This document shows positions 49,792-58,804 of a DNA stretch of 64,000 bases, piece after piece. Numbering within the stretch: position 1 is the first letter of the stretch; each line of letters begins with the position of its first letter. The stretch spans positions 372,001 through 436,000 of the forward strand of contig NZ_WSQA01000001.1 in NCBI RefSeq assembly GCF_009768885.1, in the 5' to 3' direction. A model generated the notes under the pieces. It ran no database searches, was not told the origin of the DNA, and saw only the letters and a program-made list of their open reading frames with translations. The position numbers were made by a program, and so were the translations under genes. This DNA is from Sphingobacterium humi. Its GTDB lineage: Bacteria; Bacteroidota; Bacteroidia; Sphingobacteriales; Sphingobacteriaceae.

Positions 49792-51497
49792 TAAATTGTT
49801 CCATTTTTCAATTGGTCGGCTGCAAAATCTACAGCCCGCGCGGTGAGCGCCATAAAAGTTAAGGATGGGTTCTGATTCCCCACACTCGTCATGCAAGCCC
49901 CATCTGTAACAAACACATTTTTACAATGGTGCAGTTGGTTGTATTTGTTTAATAAGGAATCTTTTGGATCATTTCCCATTCGTACGCCACCAACATCATG
50001 CACTTCAAGTCCGGGTTGACGCCCGAAAGCGATATGCTGATCTAATTCCTTGATGTTGGTACATCCGGCTTTTTCCAAGATCTGTGTCCCTTCGACAAAG
50101 AAATCTTCCATCATCGCAACATCATTATCAGTATAACCGATAGACGTAATTAATTGCGGCAGGCCATATTTATCCTTTTTATCGGTACTTAAGCGCACAT
50201 GATTTTCATAAATTGGAAGCACCTCACCTTGCATCATCATGGAGACTTTCCAAGCTCCCGGCTCGGTCAAAGCATCTTTGAACGCCCCACCCAAGGTATC
50301 CATTGGCAAGTTGCGGCCCCATCCTTCCCGATAAGCAGAGAAGGCGATTAAATAAGAGCCTTTAAAAGTTTCTGCCGGAGTATGGATGTTGCGGAACGCC
50401 GGCACAAAAACCTGCGTAGGCCGACGCCCATAATAGTAGGAATCTTCGAAACCAGCAATATCTGCCGTTAATCTGCCCCGGTAATTATGGAACGCGATAT
50501 AGCGCCCTAACAGTCCATTATCATTCCCCAGTCCATTCGGGAATCGATTGGACTTGGAATTCAATAATATAAGGTTCGAGTTTAATGTGGCCGCATTCAC
50601 GAAGATGACCTTGGCCTTGTATTGTTTCTTTTCTCTGGTTTTAGCATCGATAACTTGTACCCCTTCCGCTTTTCCAGACTGCTCGTTGTAAAGGATGGAT
50701 TCAGCAATGCTGTCGGTGACAATGGTTAGATTTCCAGTTTTCTCAGCATAGGGAATCGTTGAGGAATTGGAACTGAAATAGCCTCCAAAAGGACAACCAC
50801 GCTCGCATAAAGAGCGCGCCATACATTGCGTGCGTCCTTGCTTGCGCTGCTCTTCTTTCAAGGCGGCTAAGTTCGCACAACGACCGATGATGGCTTTGCG
50901 ATCGCTGAAGTTTTTATCCATGGAAGCGGCGATTGCCTTTTCCACCTGATTCATTTCAAAAGCACCAACTACTTCACTGTCGGGCATATTCTCGATCCCA
51001 TCGCGGTTGCCGGACACACCGATAAACTTTTCAACATGGGAATACCAAGGCGCCAAATCGGCATAACGAATTGGCCAATCTGTGGCGTAATTATATTTTT
51101 GAGGCCCTGCAAATTCAAACTCACTCCAACGTTGGGTTTGTCGCGCCCATAATAGCGATTTGCCACCTACCTGAAAACCTCGAATCCAATCGAAAGGCTT
51201 TTCTTGAATATATTCCTGCTCCTTATCCTGCACATAGAAATGCTTGGTGGCTTCGCCATAAGCATAGTGCTTACTAATTAGCGGGTTTTCTGTTAAATCA
51301 TGTTTTGTTTTTTGACCGCGATGCTCCATTTCCCAGGGATCAAGATTCGCCGTTGGGTAATCTTGGATATGTTTAACCATGCGGCCGCGTTCGATCAATA
51401 GGGTCTTAAATCCTTTTTCGGTAAATTCTTTAACGGCCCATCCACCACTTATTCCCGAGCCTATTACAATGACATCAAAATCGCTACTTAAGTTCAT
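49791..51497 (-). CDS. GMC-family FAD oxidoreductase
   Basis: The 568-residue protein starts with the FAD-binding 'DVIVIGSGISGGWAVKEF' (Gly13, Gly15, Gly18) and has no signal peptide. 'GGKSLLWARQTQRW' is the GMC signature region. 'GCPFGGYFSSNSS' is a Cys-rich segment. The C-terminal domain has catalytic His500 (HDVGGVRMG) and Asn543 (VGNQNPSLTF). Relatives include fungal-type GMC oxidases and the bacterial glucoside 3-dehydrogenases and gluconate dehydrogenases, which pass electrons to a cytochrome c. The next gene encodes one, translationally coupled. It may therefore form 3-keto sugars or keto-acids. No small Tat-signal subunit gene was found in the window, so its location is unsure. Confidence 0.88.
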   Translation of the reverse strand: MNLSSDFDVIVIGSGISGGWAVKEFTEKGFKTLLIERGRMVKHIQDYPTANLDPWEMEHRGQKTKHDLTENPLISKHYAYGEATKHFYVQDKEQEYIQEKPFDWIRGFQVGGKSLLWARQTQRWSEFEFAGPQKYNYATDWPIRYADLAPWYSHVEKFIGVSGNRDGIENMPDSEVVGAFEMNQVEKAIAASMDKNFSDRKAIIGRCANLAALKEEQRKQGRTQCMARSLCERGCPFGGYFSSNSSTIPYAEKTGNLTIVTDSIAESILYNEQSGKAEGVQVIDAKTREKKQYKAKVIFVNAATLNSNLILLNSKSNRFPNGLGNDNGLLGRYIAFHNYRGRLTADIAGFEDSYYYGRRPTQVFVPAFRNIHTPAETFKGSYLIAFSAYREGWGRNLPMDTLGGAFKDALTEPGAWKVSMMMQGEVLPIYENHVRLSTDKKDKYGLPQLITSIGYTDNDVAMMEDFFVEGTQILEKAGCTNIKELDQHIAFGRQPGLEVHDVGGVRMGNDPKDSLLNKYNQLHHCKNVFVTDGACMTSVGNQNPSLTFMALTARAVDFAADQLKNGTI

Positions 51498-51581
51498 CTT
51501 GTTTAATTAGTATCGCTGTTTCCAACAATTAGGTTTATTAAATTCTGTTTTTCTGCCTTAAATCTAGTTAATTTTCTAACC

Positions 51582-52739
51582 CTACATCAAGAAATACTGA
51601 AAAAACAGTCGCATTTGCCTATTGGACAGCTTATTTGGCGAATGCTCAACACGGTTGGTCATCGCCACCCGGTTGTTATAACCTAAGAATTTATTTAAGT
51701 GTATACTGTGATTCAAAGGCACCCACCGGTCGATTAAATCGGAGGAACCGCCTGATACCAGAAACGGTCGTGGAGCCATTAAAGCATGGAGTTCATGCAG
51801 GTCCTGCCCTGCTTTCATCAATTGCGGATATAAACCCTGGGCTTCCGGGATCATTCCGGTTTTGCGCCAGGCATTGGTCCAAGGCGGTGGATAATAGCCG
51901 AGGTACCAGGGTTCCCAGTAATTGACACCGGAGCCTTTGGTTTCATCGAACACAATCCCGGGATCTGACCATACCGCGCAGGCAAATTTATCGAACAGGC
52001 AAGAGGCAAACATCGCCCATTTGCCGCCGTAAGAATGCCCCATAATACCGATGCGCTTAGCATCGACTGCCTTATGCTTTGCCAATGCATACCATGCATT
52101 GGCAGCAGCATAAGCCAAAGTTGATAAAGGTTGAATCCTCGCCTTTTCTATACTCGGATAGTATAGCGAATACGTTTTATTATTGGTAGTTTCTGTAGTT
52201 CCTAAGGAAAGGCATACAAAACCTTCTTTCACTAATTGCAATGCAAAATCGCGGTCTTCCTTGCCTTTGCCCACGGCTGTTTCCGGTTCATAAAAAACCG
52301 TGATGACCGCAGGTTTCTTTCCTTTTCCTTCCGGAATTAACAGATACCCTCTAGTTTCCTGATCTGGGAGCCAACGAAAGCTAACCTCTTGTTCGGTATA
52401 GCCATCTTTAGCGGTACTTGATAGCACCTTAAGGTGCTGATTTTGGATGTAATCGGGCCACTGCCCCATTTGGTTCATCCATTTATCGCGGATTGCTTTC
52501 CGCTGTTTTTGCCATTCTTTTTTATGCTGAATAGCCTTGCCTTGGCCATCGACCAGGACAGAAGCGAAAGGTCCAAATTCATTTGCATAGGCAGCGGGAG
52601 GCTCAAAAAATGGGGCTATTTCTTTCCAAATAGCTTCTTTATTGATTGACCTTTGCGCCTGCGCCGTACTGTTACCAAACAGTACCATCAAGGTACATGC
52701 GGCAATGTATAGGGCTAGAATTTGGTTTTTCATGTTCAT
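51582..52739 (-). CDS. Secreted alpha/beta hydrolase (esterase-like)
   Basis: The gene encodes 385 residues from the ATG at 52739; an ATG six bases on (52733) is nearly equivalent, and a TTG-started extension to 52757 is unlikely. A signal peptide ends at STAQAQ (about residue 29). The catalytic serine is in 'GHSYGGKWAM'. The acid is probably in 'SGGSSDLIDRW' and the base in 'NRVEHSP'. The acetyl-xylan-esterase/cinnamoyl-esterase type is likely, with CE7 or CE15 relatives as candidates. GHSxGGK resembles glucuronoyl esterases (GxSxxGK), but the match is not decisive. It follows SusD by 85 bases and precedes the GMC gene by 84, so it is part of the locus. Confidence 0.78.
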   Translation of the reverse strand: MNMKNQILALYIAACTLMVLFGNSTAQAQRSINKEAIWKEIAPFFEPPAAYANEFGPFASVLVDGQGKAIQHKKEWQKQRKAIRDKWMNQMGQWPDYIQNQHLKVLSSTAKDGYTEQEVSFRWLPDQETRGYLLIPEGKGKKPAVITVFYEPETAVGKGKEDRDFALQLVKEGFVCLSLGTTETTNNKTYSLYYPSIEKARIQPLSTLAYAAANAWYALAKHKAVDAKRIGIMGHSYGGKWAMFASCLFDKFACAVWSDPGIVFDETKGSGVNYWEPWYLGYYPPPWTNAWRKTGMIPEAQGLYPQLMKAGQDLHELHALMAPRPFLVSGGSSDLIDRWVPLNHSIHLNKFLGYNNRVAMTNRVEHSPNKLSNRQMRLFFQYFLM

Positions 52740-52824
52740 TGTTCTTTTTAAAATCAAAGGATGGTGGCAGGATGCCTCCTACCACCCCCTTCGACATTCA
52801 AACCTATATATTAAACGAAAGTCT

Positions 52825-54555
52825 TTACCATCCTGGGTTTTGTTTGATTTTTGGGTTCAAAACAATCTGACTCTCCGGAATGGAATTCAAATAATCTCTA
52901 TTTAATTTAAAGCCGTAACCAGCTGGAATCGCTACACGATATGGATCCATAAACCCATTCTCATCTACTGGATACAATACTTTGGTAATTTGGCTCGCTA
53001 AGAATCCTTTTGGACGCTTGCCAACAATTAACTCATCTGCTGCCGCCCAACGGCCGATGTCATCCCATCTAAATCCTTCCGCGTTCAACTCCACACGACG
53101 CTCCCTTCTGATTTCATTGATTAATGGGCTAAGCGTTGGGAAATCCCATTTCGGATCGTTTGCAATGCTACCAATAAGGAGGTTCGGCATCCCTACGCGA
53201 TCGCGAAGTGGCTTAATGGTCTTATCAATATCTGCTTGCGTGGCAGTTCCTAATTCGGCTTTGGCTTCGATATAGTTTAATAATACCTCAGCATAACGGA
53301 ATAAAATCGACGGCTCCTCACCATATTGCTGAATATGGTAAATCACTTGTGGATCATATCCTTTTTGCAAAACATAACCTGTTGGCGCGTTTAAGTCTGC
53401 TTTTGTATTCAGGTTATTATAGATCTCCGACCAGTTTTGCGTAGTACCATTGGCTGCAATCTTCCATACCTGCCCTGGCGTAGCTATCGTTTGTGCTAAA
53501 CGTGGGTCTCTGTTTTGGAATTCCTTAGTAATAGTTGAATAGCCTTGGAACAATGGGTTTCCGGTAATCGGGCGACCATCAATACACAGGTAGTCATCGA
53601 CAGCTTCCTTGGCAATAGAGCGTCCTAATGGTTGCGACATCCGGAAGTTACGATCGTTCGTGAAATCGCCATCTCCTTTAGAAAGGTTATTATCGTAACG
53701 TCTCCAAAATAAAACCTCGGTATTGCTGGAATATTCGCGACGGTTAAACAGTGTGAAGTAATCGGACTCAGGTTTCCCCGTTGTATACACTTTGTATAAT
53801 CCTGAATTCATCACGGCTTCCGCAGCTTTCACGGCTACTTCGAAATACTTGTTCGGATTTGCATTCTGCACACCGAATGGCGTGCCATTATGATACTTCT
53901 GCCAGGTTCCCTCATATAAAGCGACACGGCTCTGCATCAATAATGCAATCCATTTGTTGATACGACTGTAGCCATTGGTACGATCGGCATTCAGGTACAT
54001 AACTGCTGTATCTAAACAGCCTAGAATCCTGTCGGCAACAATATTACGCGGGGTTCTTTCATTGTATAATTCCGGTGAGGATGTTCCTAGGGGTTTATCC
54101 AACCAAGGCACATCACCAATAGTGCGTAAGAAGTTAAAATAGGTAACAGCCTTGAAGTAATAAGCTTCACCGATGTATTGTTTGTAGGTATCAAAGGCAA
54201 TACTTGGATCCATATTTTTTGTTTCGGTAAGGAAGTAGTTTAAACTACGGACATTCCCAAAACCAATAGTTCCGGTGGTGGTTACGGTTCTTGTTCCTTG
54301 TAATCGAAGATCCGGAGTTGGTCCTACTTCATTATCGCTATTGAAGTCGCCGCCATGGTTTGGATATTTCGGGAAGAAACTTGCATTATAGTATTGGTTC
54401 ATATAGATTTCCAAATCGGCCGGTTTTTTCAGGAATAAGTCTGAAGGCACCTGAACCAAAGGCTTACGATCTAGAAAATCATCTGAACAGGATAGCAAGG
54501 TCATCGAACCTGCTAATAATATGCTAGATATTTTAAGAAAATTCTTCATAATCAT
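52825..54555 (-). CDS. SusD/RagB-type glycan-binding lipoprotein
   Basis: The 576-residue lipoprotein has a signal ending MTLLSC (Cys23) followed by SDDFLDRKPLVQVPSD, the usual SusD beginning. The middle helices contain 'AYYFKAVTYFNFLRTIGDVPW' and the C-terminal part 'ARRERRVELNAEGFRWDDIGRWAAADELIVGK' (about 490-520), typical of SusD. It forms the surface lid of the SusC protein encoded immediately upstream (two bases apart). An equally good ATG lies six bases further in (54549). Its ligand is unknown, but the downstream esterase, GMC and dehydrogenase genes point to an oxidised or acylated plant sugar. Confidence 0.95.
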   Translation of the reverse strand: MIMKNFLKISSILLAGSMTLLSCSDDFLDRKPLVQVPSDLFLKKPADLEIYMNQYYNASFFPKYPNHGGDFNSDNEVGPTPDLRLQGTRTVTTTGTIGFGNVRSLNYFLTETKNMDPSIAFDTYKQYIGEAYYFKAVTYFNFLRTIGDVPWLDKPLGTSSPELYNERTPRNIVADRILGCLDTAVMYLNADRTNGYSRINKWIALLMQSRVALYEGTWQKYHNGTPFGVQNANPNKYFEVAVKAAEAVMNSGLYKVYTTGKPESDYFTLFNRREYSSNTEVLFWRRYDNNLSKGDGDFTNDRNFRMSQPLGRSIAKEAVDDYLCIDGRPITGNPLFQGYSTITKEFQNRDPRLAQTIATPGQVWKIAANGTTQNWSEIYNNLNTKADLNAPTGYVLQKGYDPQVIYHIQQYGEEPSILFRYAEVLLNYIEAKAELGTATQADIDKTIKPLRDRVGMPNLLIGSIANDPKWDFPTLSPLINEIRRERRVELNAEGFRWDDIGRWAAADELIVGKRPKGFLASQITKVLYPVDENGFMDPYRVAIPAGYGFKLNRDYLNSIPESQIVLNPKIKQNPGW

Positions 54556-54557
54556 TA

Positions 54558-57500
54558 TTATTTTAAGGTTAGATTAATACCAAGTGAAAGGGTTCTGCTC
54601 ATCGGGTAGATCACGCCGGAGGTTAAATAACCACCCTCGGCAGAAATGGATGACACCGATGTTTCAGGATCATATACTTCTGGTAGACTGGTGAAAGTCA
54701 ATAAGTTTTCACCTGAGAAATAGATCCTTGCTTTGCTAAATACTTTGCCGGTAATTGATTCCGGGAAAGTATAACCCACTTGCACATTTTTCAAACGGAT
54801 GTAACCTGCATTTAACATGTAACGCGATTGTACCTGTCTGTTTTTCACAGTTTCTGCTGTAAAATAAGGCTTCGGTAAAAAGGCGTCGGTATTTGGCCCT
54901 AAAATATTTTGTTCATCAGCAGGTCTCCAATAATCCAATGCCGGAGATCCTTTGTATAAACCTGAAGATGCCCAATCGTTGGTCATACCCCAGAATAAAG
55001 GCGTTGTGGTTTCTGGATAGATGTCGCGTTTTGCAACCCCTTGCCAGAACATATTGAAGTCTATCCCTTTCCAGTTCATACCTGCTGAGATTCCGTAATT
55101 ATAGCGTGCAGAGCGATTTCCAATAACTTTTAAATCACCGTGATTATCTAAGGTTCTGGTACCATCATTGATGATATTATCCCCATTCAGGTCTTTGTAT
55201 TTCATATCACCAGGTCCCCATTTCGCATGGTATTTCGATTGGTCAGCCATCGGTTCTCCTGCGGTCTGAATGATACCGTCAGTTTCAAAACCCCAGATTT
55301 CGCCATGGTTTTTACCTTTATACCAGGTATCGATATTCCCGGTCAGGTTTAAGTATTCTAAGATCTTCGTACGGCTATCGCCCAAGGTACCGCGAATGTT
55401 ATAGCCTATGCCATTATCCAATCTGTCATCCCAACTTAACACCAATTCAAAACCTTTGGTGGCTAACTTGGCATTGTTAGTTTGCGGCGTAGCTGTTCCT
55501 AACGGGAATGGAAGCTCTTGCGCAGGGCCTAACATATTATCGGTAACCCGGTTATACCAATCAAAATTCACACCTAAACGATTTTTCAGGAAGTTCAAAT
55601 CAACCCCTAAGTTTAAGGTGGTGATGGTTTCCCAAGAAATATCATCGGAAATTAGATTTGGCGCATTGGCATATTGTGGTCTGGAGGCATTGATAATCCA
55701 GTTCAACTCGTTATAGATGGGCACTTTAGAATAGTACAAATAGTTTGCAATATTCTGGTTTCCTAAGGAACCGTACGATGCTCTCAATTTCATGTAGTTA
55801 ATGCTATTGCTTAACGACTCGAAGAATGGCTCTTTAGATACTACGTAACCTAGAGAGGCCGATGGGAAGAACTTGTAACGTAGGTTTTTCGGGAAGTTTG
55901 AAGAACCATTGGAACGTCCAGCAACTTCCACCAAGTATTTCTCTTGGAAGTTGTAGTTCACGCGTCCGAAGAATCCGCGTGTTGCCCAATCGTACATATT
56001 ATCGCCAGCAGTAATACCGCCAATCGAAGTAATGATAGAAGGGTTTTCCGGAACTACTGGTGAGTTACCGGTAGCCGATAAATTCGTATACAGGTTTTCT
56101 TCCTGCTCAAATCCGGCCATTACTTTAAAATAATGGTCATCCATTTGCTTTTCATAGGAAGTAACCGCATTGATCATTTTATAAACCTGCTCTGCATACA
56201 AGGAAGTATAAGAAGCTGTTGGCTTACCAATATTACCGAATGCTCCGGTTCCTAACTCCACCATAACTGGTTTCGGATTGCTGGAAGCTTTTGTGTTTTT
56301 AATGTTATAGTTATAGTTAACCGCAGTTTTCCAGCCTTTGATAGGCTCAATTTCACCACCTAGGTTAGCCATGAAATCAGCCGTTTTGCTCTTATCACGA
56401 CCTGAATCCTGTAATAAACGTACTAATGGCGATTGTACAGTTCCGTTGATGTTGTGGTAAGGCATCATCGGAGCAAACATCAACATCTCGCGGAAGGTGT
56501 GCTCCCGACCAACTGTCGTTTCTCCCATCGGGAAGTCAACTTGTGCAGAGGCCCATTTGATACTCGAATTAACTCTGAACCAATCGGTTACTTGTGTTGA
56601 AATATTTGACATCAAGTTATAGCGCTTGTAGGAGTCATTTCCAAAAGCATAAGTACCGCCTTGATTGGCTAGGCCTGCAGATAAGAAATACTGCGTTTTT
56701 TCACTACCGCCAGAAACATTAACGTTATGCTTTTGACTCAAGGCATTGTTACCCATCAAGATATGTGGCCAGTCGTTATTGGCATTACCATTACGACGTC
56801 CGGCCCAGATATTATCAATCGGTTTATTCGGATCGTATTCGTATTCGAATGTACCATCTAAATAGCCTTTGATACGCTCCATTTGCTCATCACTATACAC
56901 CGGCGTTAATCCAGCATTGGCATTCGCTTGGTTATAAGCTGTTGCCCAAGTATAAGAATCGACAAAGTGAGGTAAATGTATCGGTTTTGCTAAGGAAAAG
57001 TTGTTACTGTAATCCATAGACACACCTTCGCCGCGTTTTCCTTTTTTGGTGGTAATCAAAATCACCCCAAATGGAGCTTTCGAACCATAAACCGCAGAGG
57101 CCGAAGCATCTTTCAAAATTGAGATATTATCTACTGTCTCTGGATCTACTCTCGAAATATCCATCTCTACTCCATCGACAAGAACTAATGGGCTGCTGTT
57201 GGCACTTAAACTACCCACACCGCGGATATTTAAACTACTTCCAGATCCCGGCTCACCACCGCGCATTCCCATATTCACATTCACGTTTGGCGATGTACCT
57301 TTTATCAGGTCAGCAACGCTGGTTGCTGGACGGTCTTTCAGCCGATCGCCTGAAATAACATCTACAGAGGCAGTTAACTGCCCTTTTTTCTGCGTACCAT
57401 AGCCCACTACAACCACTTCGTCCAATCCGGTCGCATCATCTTGCATCGTAATATTAACGGTTGAGCGACCGTTAATTGCAATCCGTTGCATGGTAAATCC

Positions 57501-57734
57501 GATAAATGAAAATCGTAAGGAATCAGTTAAAGAAGCGACATTCAGCTTGTACGCACCGTTCGCATCTGTTTGCGTGTCTGTTTTACCTGCTATAGCAGAT
57601 ACACTGACACCCATCAGCGGAATACCCTGAGCATTCCTTACGGTACCACTTACCGAAGGACCTCCCTGAGCATAAGCTGTTACCTCAAATAAGATGAGGC
57701 AAATCAATACCATAAAGGGTCTAATTGATATCAT
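54558..57734 (-). CDS. SusC/RagA-type TonB-dependent transporter of the large PUL
   Basis: At 1058 residues it has a signal peptide (about 1-22), a carboxypeptidase-regulatory-like domain ('VSGTVRNAQGIPLMGVSV'), and the TonB-box/plug entry 'LDEVVVVGYGTQKKGQLTASVDVISGDRLKDRP'. The SusC signature 'VDNISILKDASASAVYGSKAPFGVILITTKKGKRGEG' and a final strand SLGINLTLK are present. There is no STN domain. It is the first gene of the minus-strand operon down to 44941 (eight genes, gaps at most 85 bases). An operator-like ACGTTAACGG element lies about 140 bases upstream of its start, in reverse orientation as expected for a minus-strand gene. Confidence 0.96.
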   Translation of the reverse strand: MISIRPFMVLICLILFEVTAYAQGGPSVSGTVRNAQGIPLMGVSVSAIAGKTDTQTDANGAYKLNVASLTDSLRFSFIGFTMQRIAINGRSTVNITMQDDATGLDEVVVVGYGTQKKGQLTASVDVISGDRLKDRPATSVADLIKGTSPNVNVNMGMRGGEPGSGSSLNIRGVGSLSANSSPLVLVDGVEMDISRVDPETVDNISILKDASASAVYGSKAPFGVILITTKKGKRGEGVSMDYSNNFSLAKPIHLPHFVDSYTWATAYNQANANAGLTPVYSDEQMERIKGYLDGTFEYEYDPNKPIDNIWAGRRNGNANNDWPHILMGNNALSQKHNVNVSGGSEKTQYFLSAGLANQGGTYAFGNDSYKRYNLMSNISTQVTDWFRVNSSIKWASAQVDFPMGETTVGREHTFREMLMFAPMMPYHNINGTVQSPLVRLLQDSGRDKSKTADFMANLGGEIEPIKGWKTAVNYNYNIKNTKASSNPKPVMVELGTGAFGNIGKPTASYTSLYAEQVYKMINAVTSYEKQMDDHYFKVMAGFEQEENLYTNLSATGNSPVVPENPSIITSIGGITAGDNMYDWATRGFFGRVNYNFQEKYLVEVAGRSNGSSNFPKNLRYKFFPSASLGYVVSKEPFFESLSNSINYMKLRASYGSLGNQNIANYLYYSKVPIYNELNWIINASRPQYANAPNLISDDISWETITTLNLGVDLNFLKNRLGVNFDWYNRVTDNMLGPAQELPFPLGTATPQTNNAKLATKGFELVLSWDDRLDNGIGYNIRGTLGDSRTKILEYLNLTGNIDTWYKGKNHGEIWGFETDGIIQTAGEPMADQSKYHAKWGPGDMKYKDLNGDNIINDGTRTLDNHGDLKVIGNRSARYNYGISAGMNWKGIDFNMFWQGVAKRDIYPETTTPLFWGMTNDWASSGLYKGSPALDYWRPADEQNILGPNTDAFLPKPYFTAETVKNRQVQSRYMLNAGYIRLKNVQVGYTFPESITGKVFSKARIYFSGENLLTFTSLPEVYDPETSVSSISAEGGYLTSGVIYPMSRTLSLGINLTLK

Positions 57735-57869
57735 AATACATTAAATTTGGTTATCATATGCCTTTAAAATCCAGGTATATCACGCTTATTATTGCTCAAA
57801 TACAGATGAACTGTTTTTCTTTTCGCGTTGAAAAATTGCTGCTTGCTTTAGGTTTTTACAAGTAATATT

Positions 57870-57885
57870 AAATTACCGTTAACGT
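57870..57885 (-). promoter_or_regulatory. Shared element ACGTTAACGG (copy 1, SusC operon)
   Basis: Read on the minus strand: ACGTTAACGG followed by TAATT. The core CGTTAACG (57877-57884) is a perfect palindrome. It lies about 140 bases upstream of the SusC ATG at 57734. Confidence 0.5.
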
Positions 57886-58080
57886 TTACAGTCCACTCCC
57901 CAAAACTAGTTTTTCTTATTTAAATATTCAAACTTTTTTCAAACAATAGGTGATGTAAGGATTATAATGAAGGCCAATATAGGGCAATCTATTTGTCCAT
58001 ACAATAGTTTTTCATAAAATTTTTTAATATTTTTATAGAAACGTCCATATCAAAATAAATAGGGCGGAAATCAATGGTGT

Positions 58081-58101
58081 ACGTTAACGGCAATTGTAAC
58101 A
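58081..58101 (+). promoter_or_regulatory. Shared element ACGTTAACGG (copy 2, copper operon)
   Basis: ACGTTAACGG, then CAATTGTAACA. This copy agrees with copy 3 in 21 of 23 bases including the two preceding GT. It lies 229 bases upstream of the Cys-rich protein start at 58330. Confidence 0.5.
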
Positions 58102-58329
58102 GCTCCCCTCGCCCACCTTCAGCTTAGCACTTTAAATACTATTGATCTCTGCAGAAAACGAGGGCTATGTTAAATTTTAATTTTCTATATCATCTTTCGA
58201 TACAACAGCGTCCCGATCCCTATTTTTGATCAGAAACACAAAATAGTTTACAGATTGTAACCCATATCATTTTAAACGAGTAAAATTAGTTTTAGCTTGC
58301 TCAAACCAGACTTCACCGACTCATTGCAA

Positions 58330-58746
58330 ATGAGCGAATTTAGAGGCTTGACTAATTTCATTTTTTTGAAAAAGCTAGTTTTATATATATTCCTATTGAC
58401 GATGCTGCTTAGAATATGCTATGCACAAATCCATTATGTATTTTACATCATTGATAAAGCAGGATATATTGAACTCTTCTGTGAAAACCAGAACAAGCCC
58501 AGCATGCACTGCGATGGGAAATGTAGCTTAAACAAAGTCAGTAAAGAAACAACCGAGAAAAAAGATAAAATTCCGGATTACATCAGATCCATAACTTTTC
58601 CTGATTTTATTCCGACAGAAAAGCTTAACCTATATATTTCTATTAGCATTAGGTTGAACGAGAAAAAAGTCTTTGCTAAGCCACTGTTGTATTTTTTCCT
58701 CTACCTAAATCCTTTAAAACATCCTCCAGAAAGATTGATGTGTTAA
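58330..58746 (+). CDS. Small Cys-rich membrane protein of the copper operon
   Basis: The 138-residue protein from the ATG at 58330 (an upstream in-frame TTG at 58297 adds 11 residues) begins with a single hydrophobic segment (about 11-31). After it come 'YIELFCENQNKPSMHCDGKCSLNKV', with Cys in 'FCEN' and a C-x-x-x-C (HCDGKC) motif. I recall small Bacteroidota proteins of this type next to metal receptors, but I know no characterised member. The following gene encodes an OprC-like copper receptor 58 bases on, and a c-haem lipoprotein ends the operon. A role in copper delivery or receptor maturation is inferred from position and the clustered Cys/Met/His. Confidence 0.65.
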   Translation: MSEFRGLTNFIFLKKLVLYIFLLTMLLRICYAQIHYVFYIIDKAGYIELFCENQNKPSMHCDGKCSLNKVSKETTEKKDKIPDYIRSITFPDFIPTEKLNLYISISIRLNEKKVFAKPLLYFFLYLNPLKHPPERLMC

Positions 58747-58804
58747 TTACTCCCATCTCTGAACTATTCAGAGATTCAATTATTCATCATCAAATTTTCA
58801 TAAA

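Larger units (their letters stand above)
57735..58329. promoter_or_regulatory. Divergent intergenic region with two ACGTTAACGG elements
   Basis: The roughly 595-base AT-rich region between the SusC operon (minus) and the copper operon (plus) contains two copies of a shared element. One is on the minus strand (57870-57885, reading ACGTTAACGG then TAATT). The other is on the plus strand (58081-58095, ACGTTAACGG then CAATT). Each points towards the gene it would control. A CAAATACAG stretch at 57801 is a possible core promoter remnant; otherwise nothing is seen. Confidence 0.45.

Noticed and set aside
49792-49896. 35-residue extension of the PQQ-type dehydrogenase
   Set aside because: It would precede a good lipoprotein signal and lie inside the GMC gene; TAATG coupling supports 49791.
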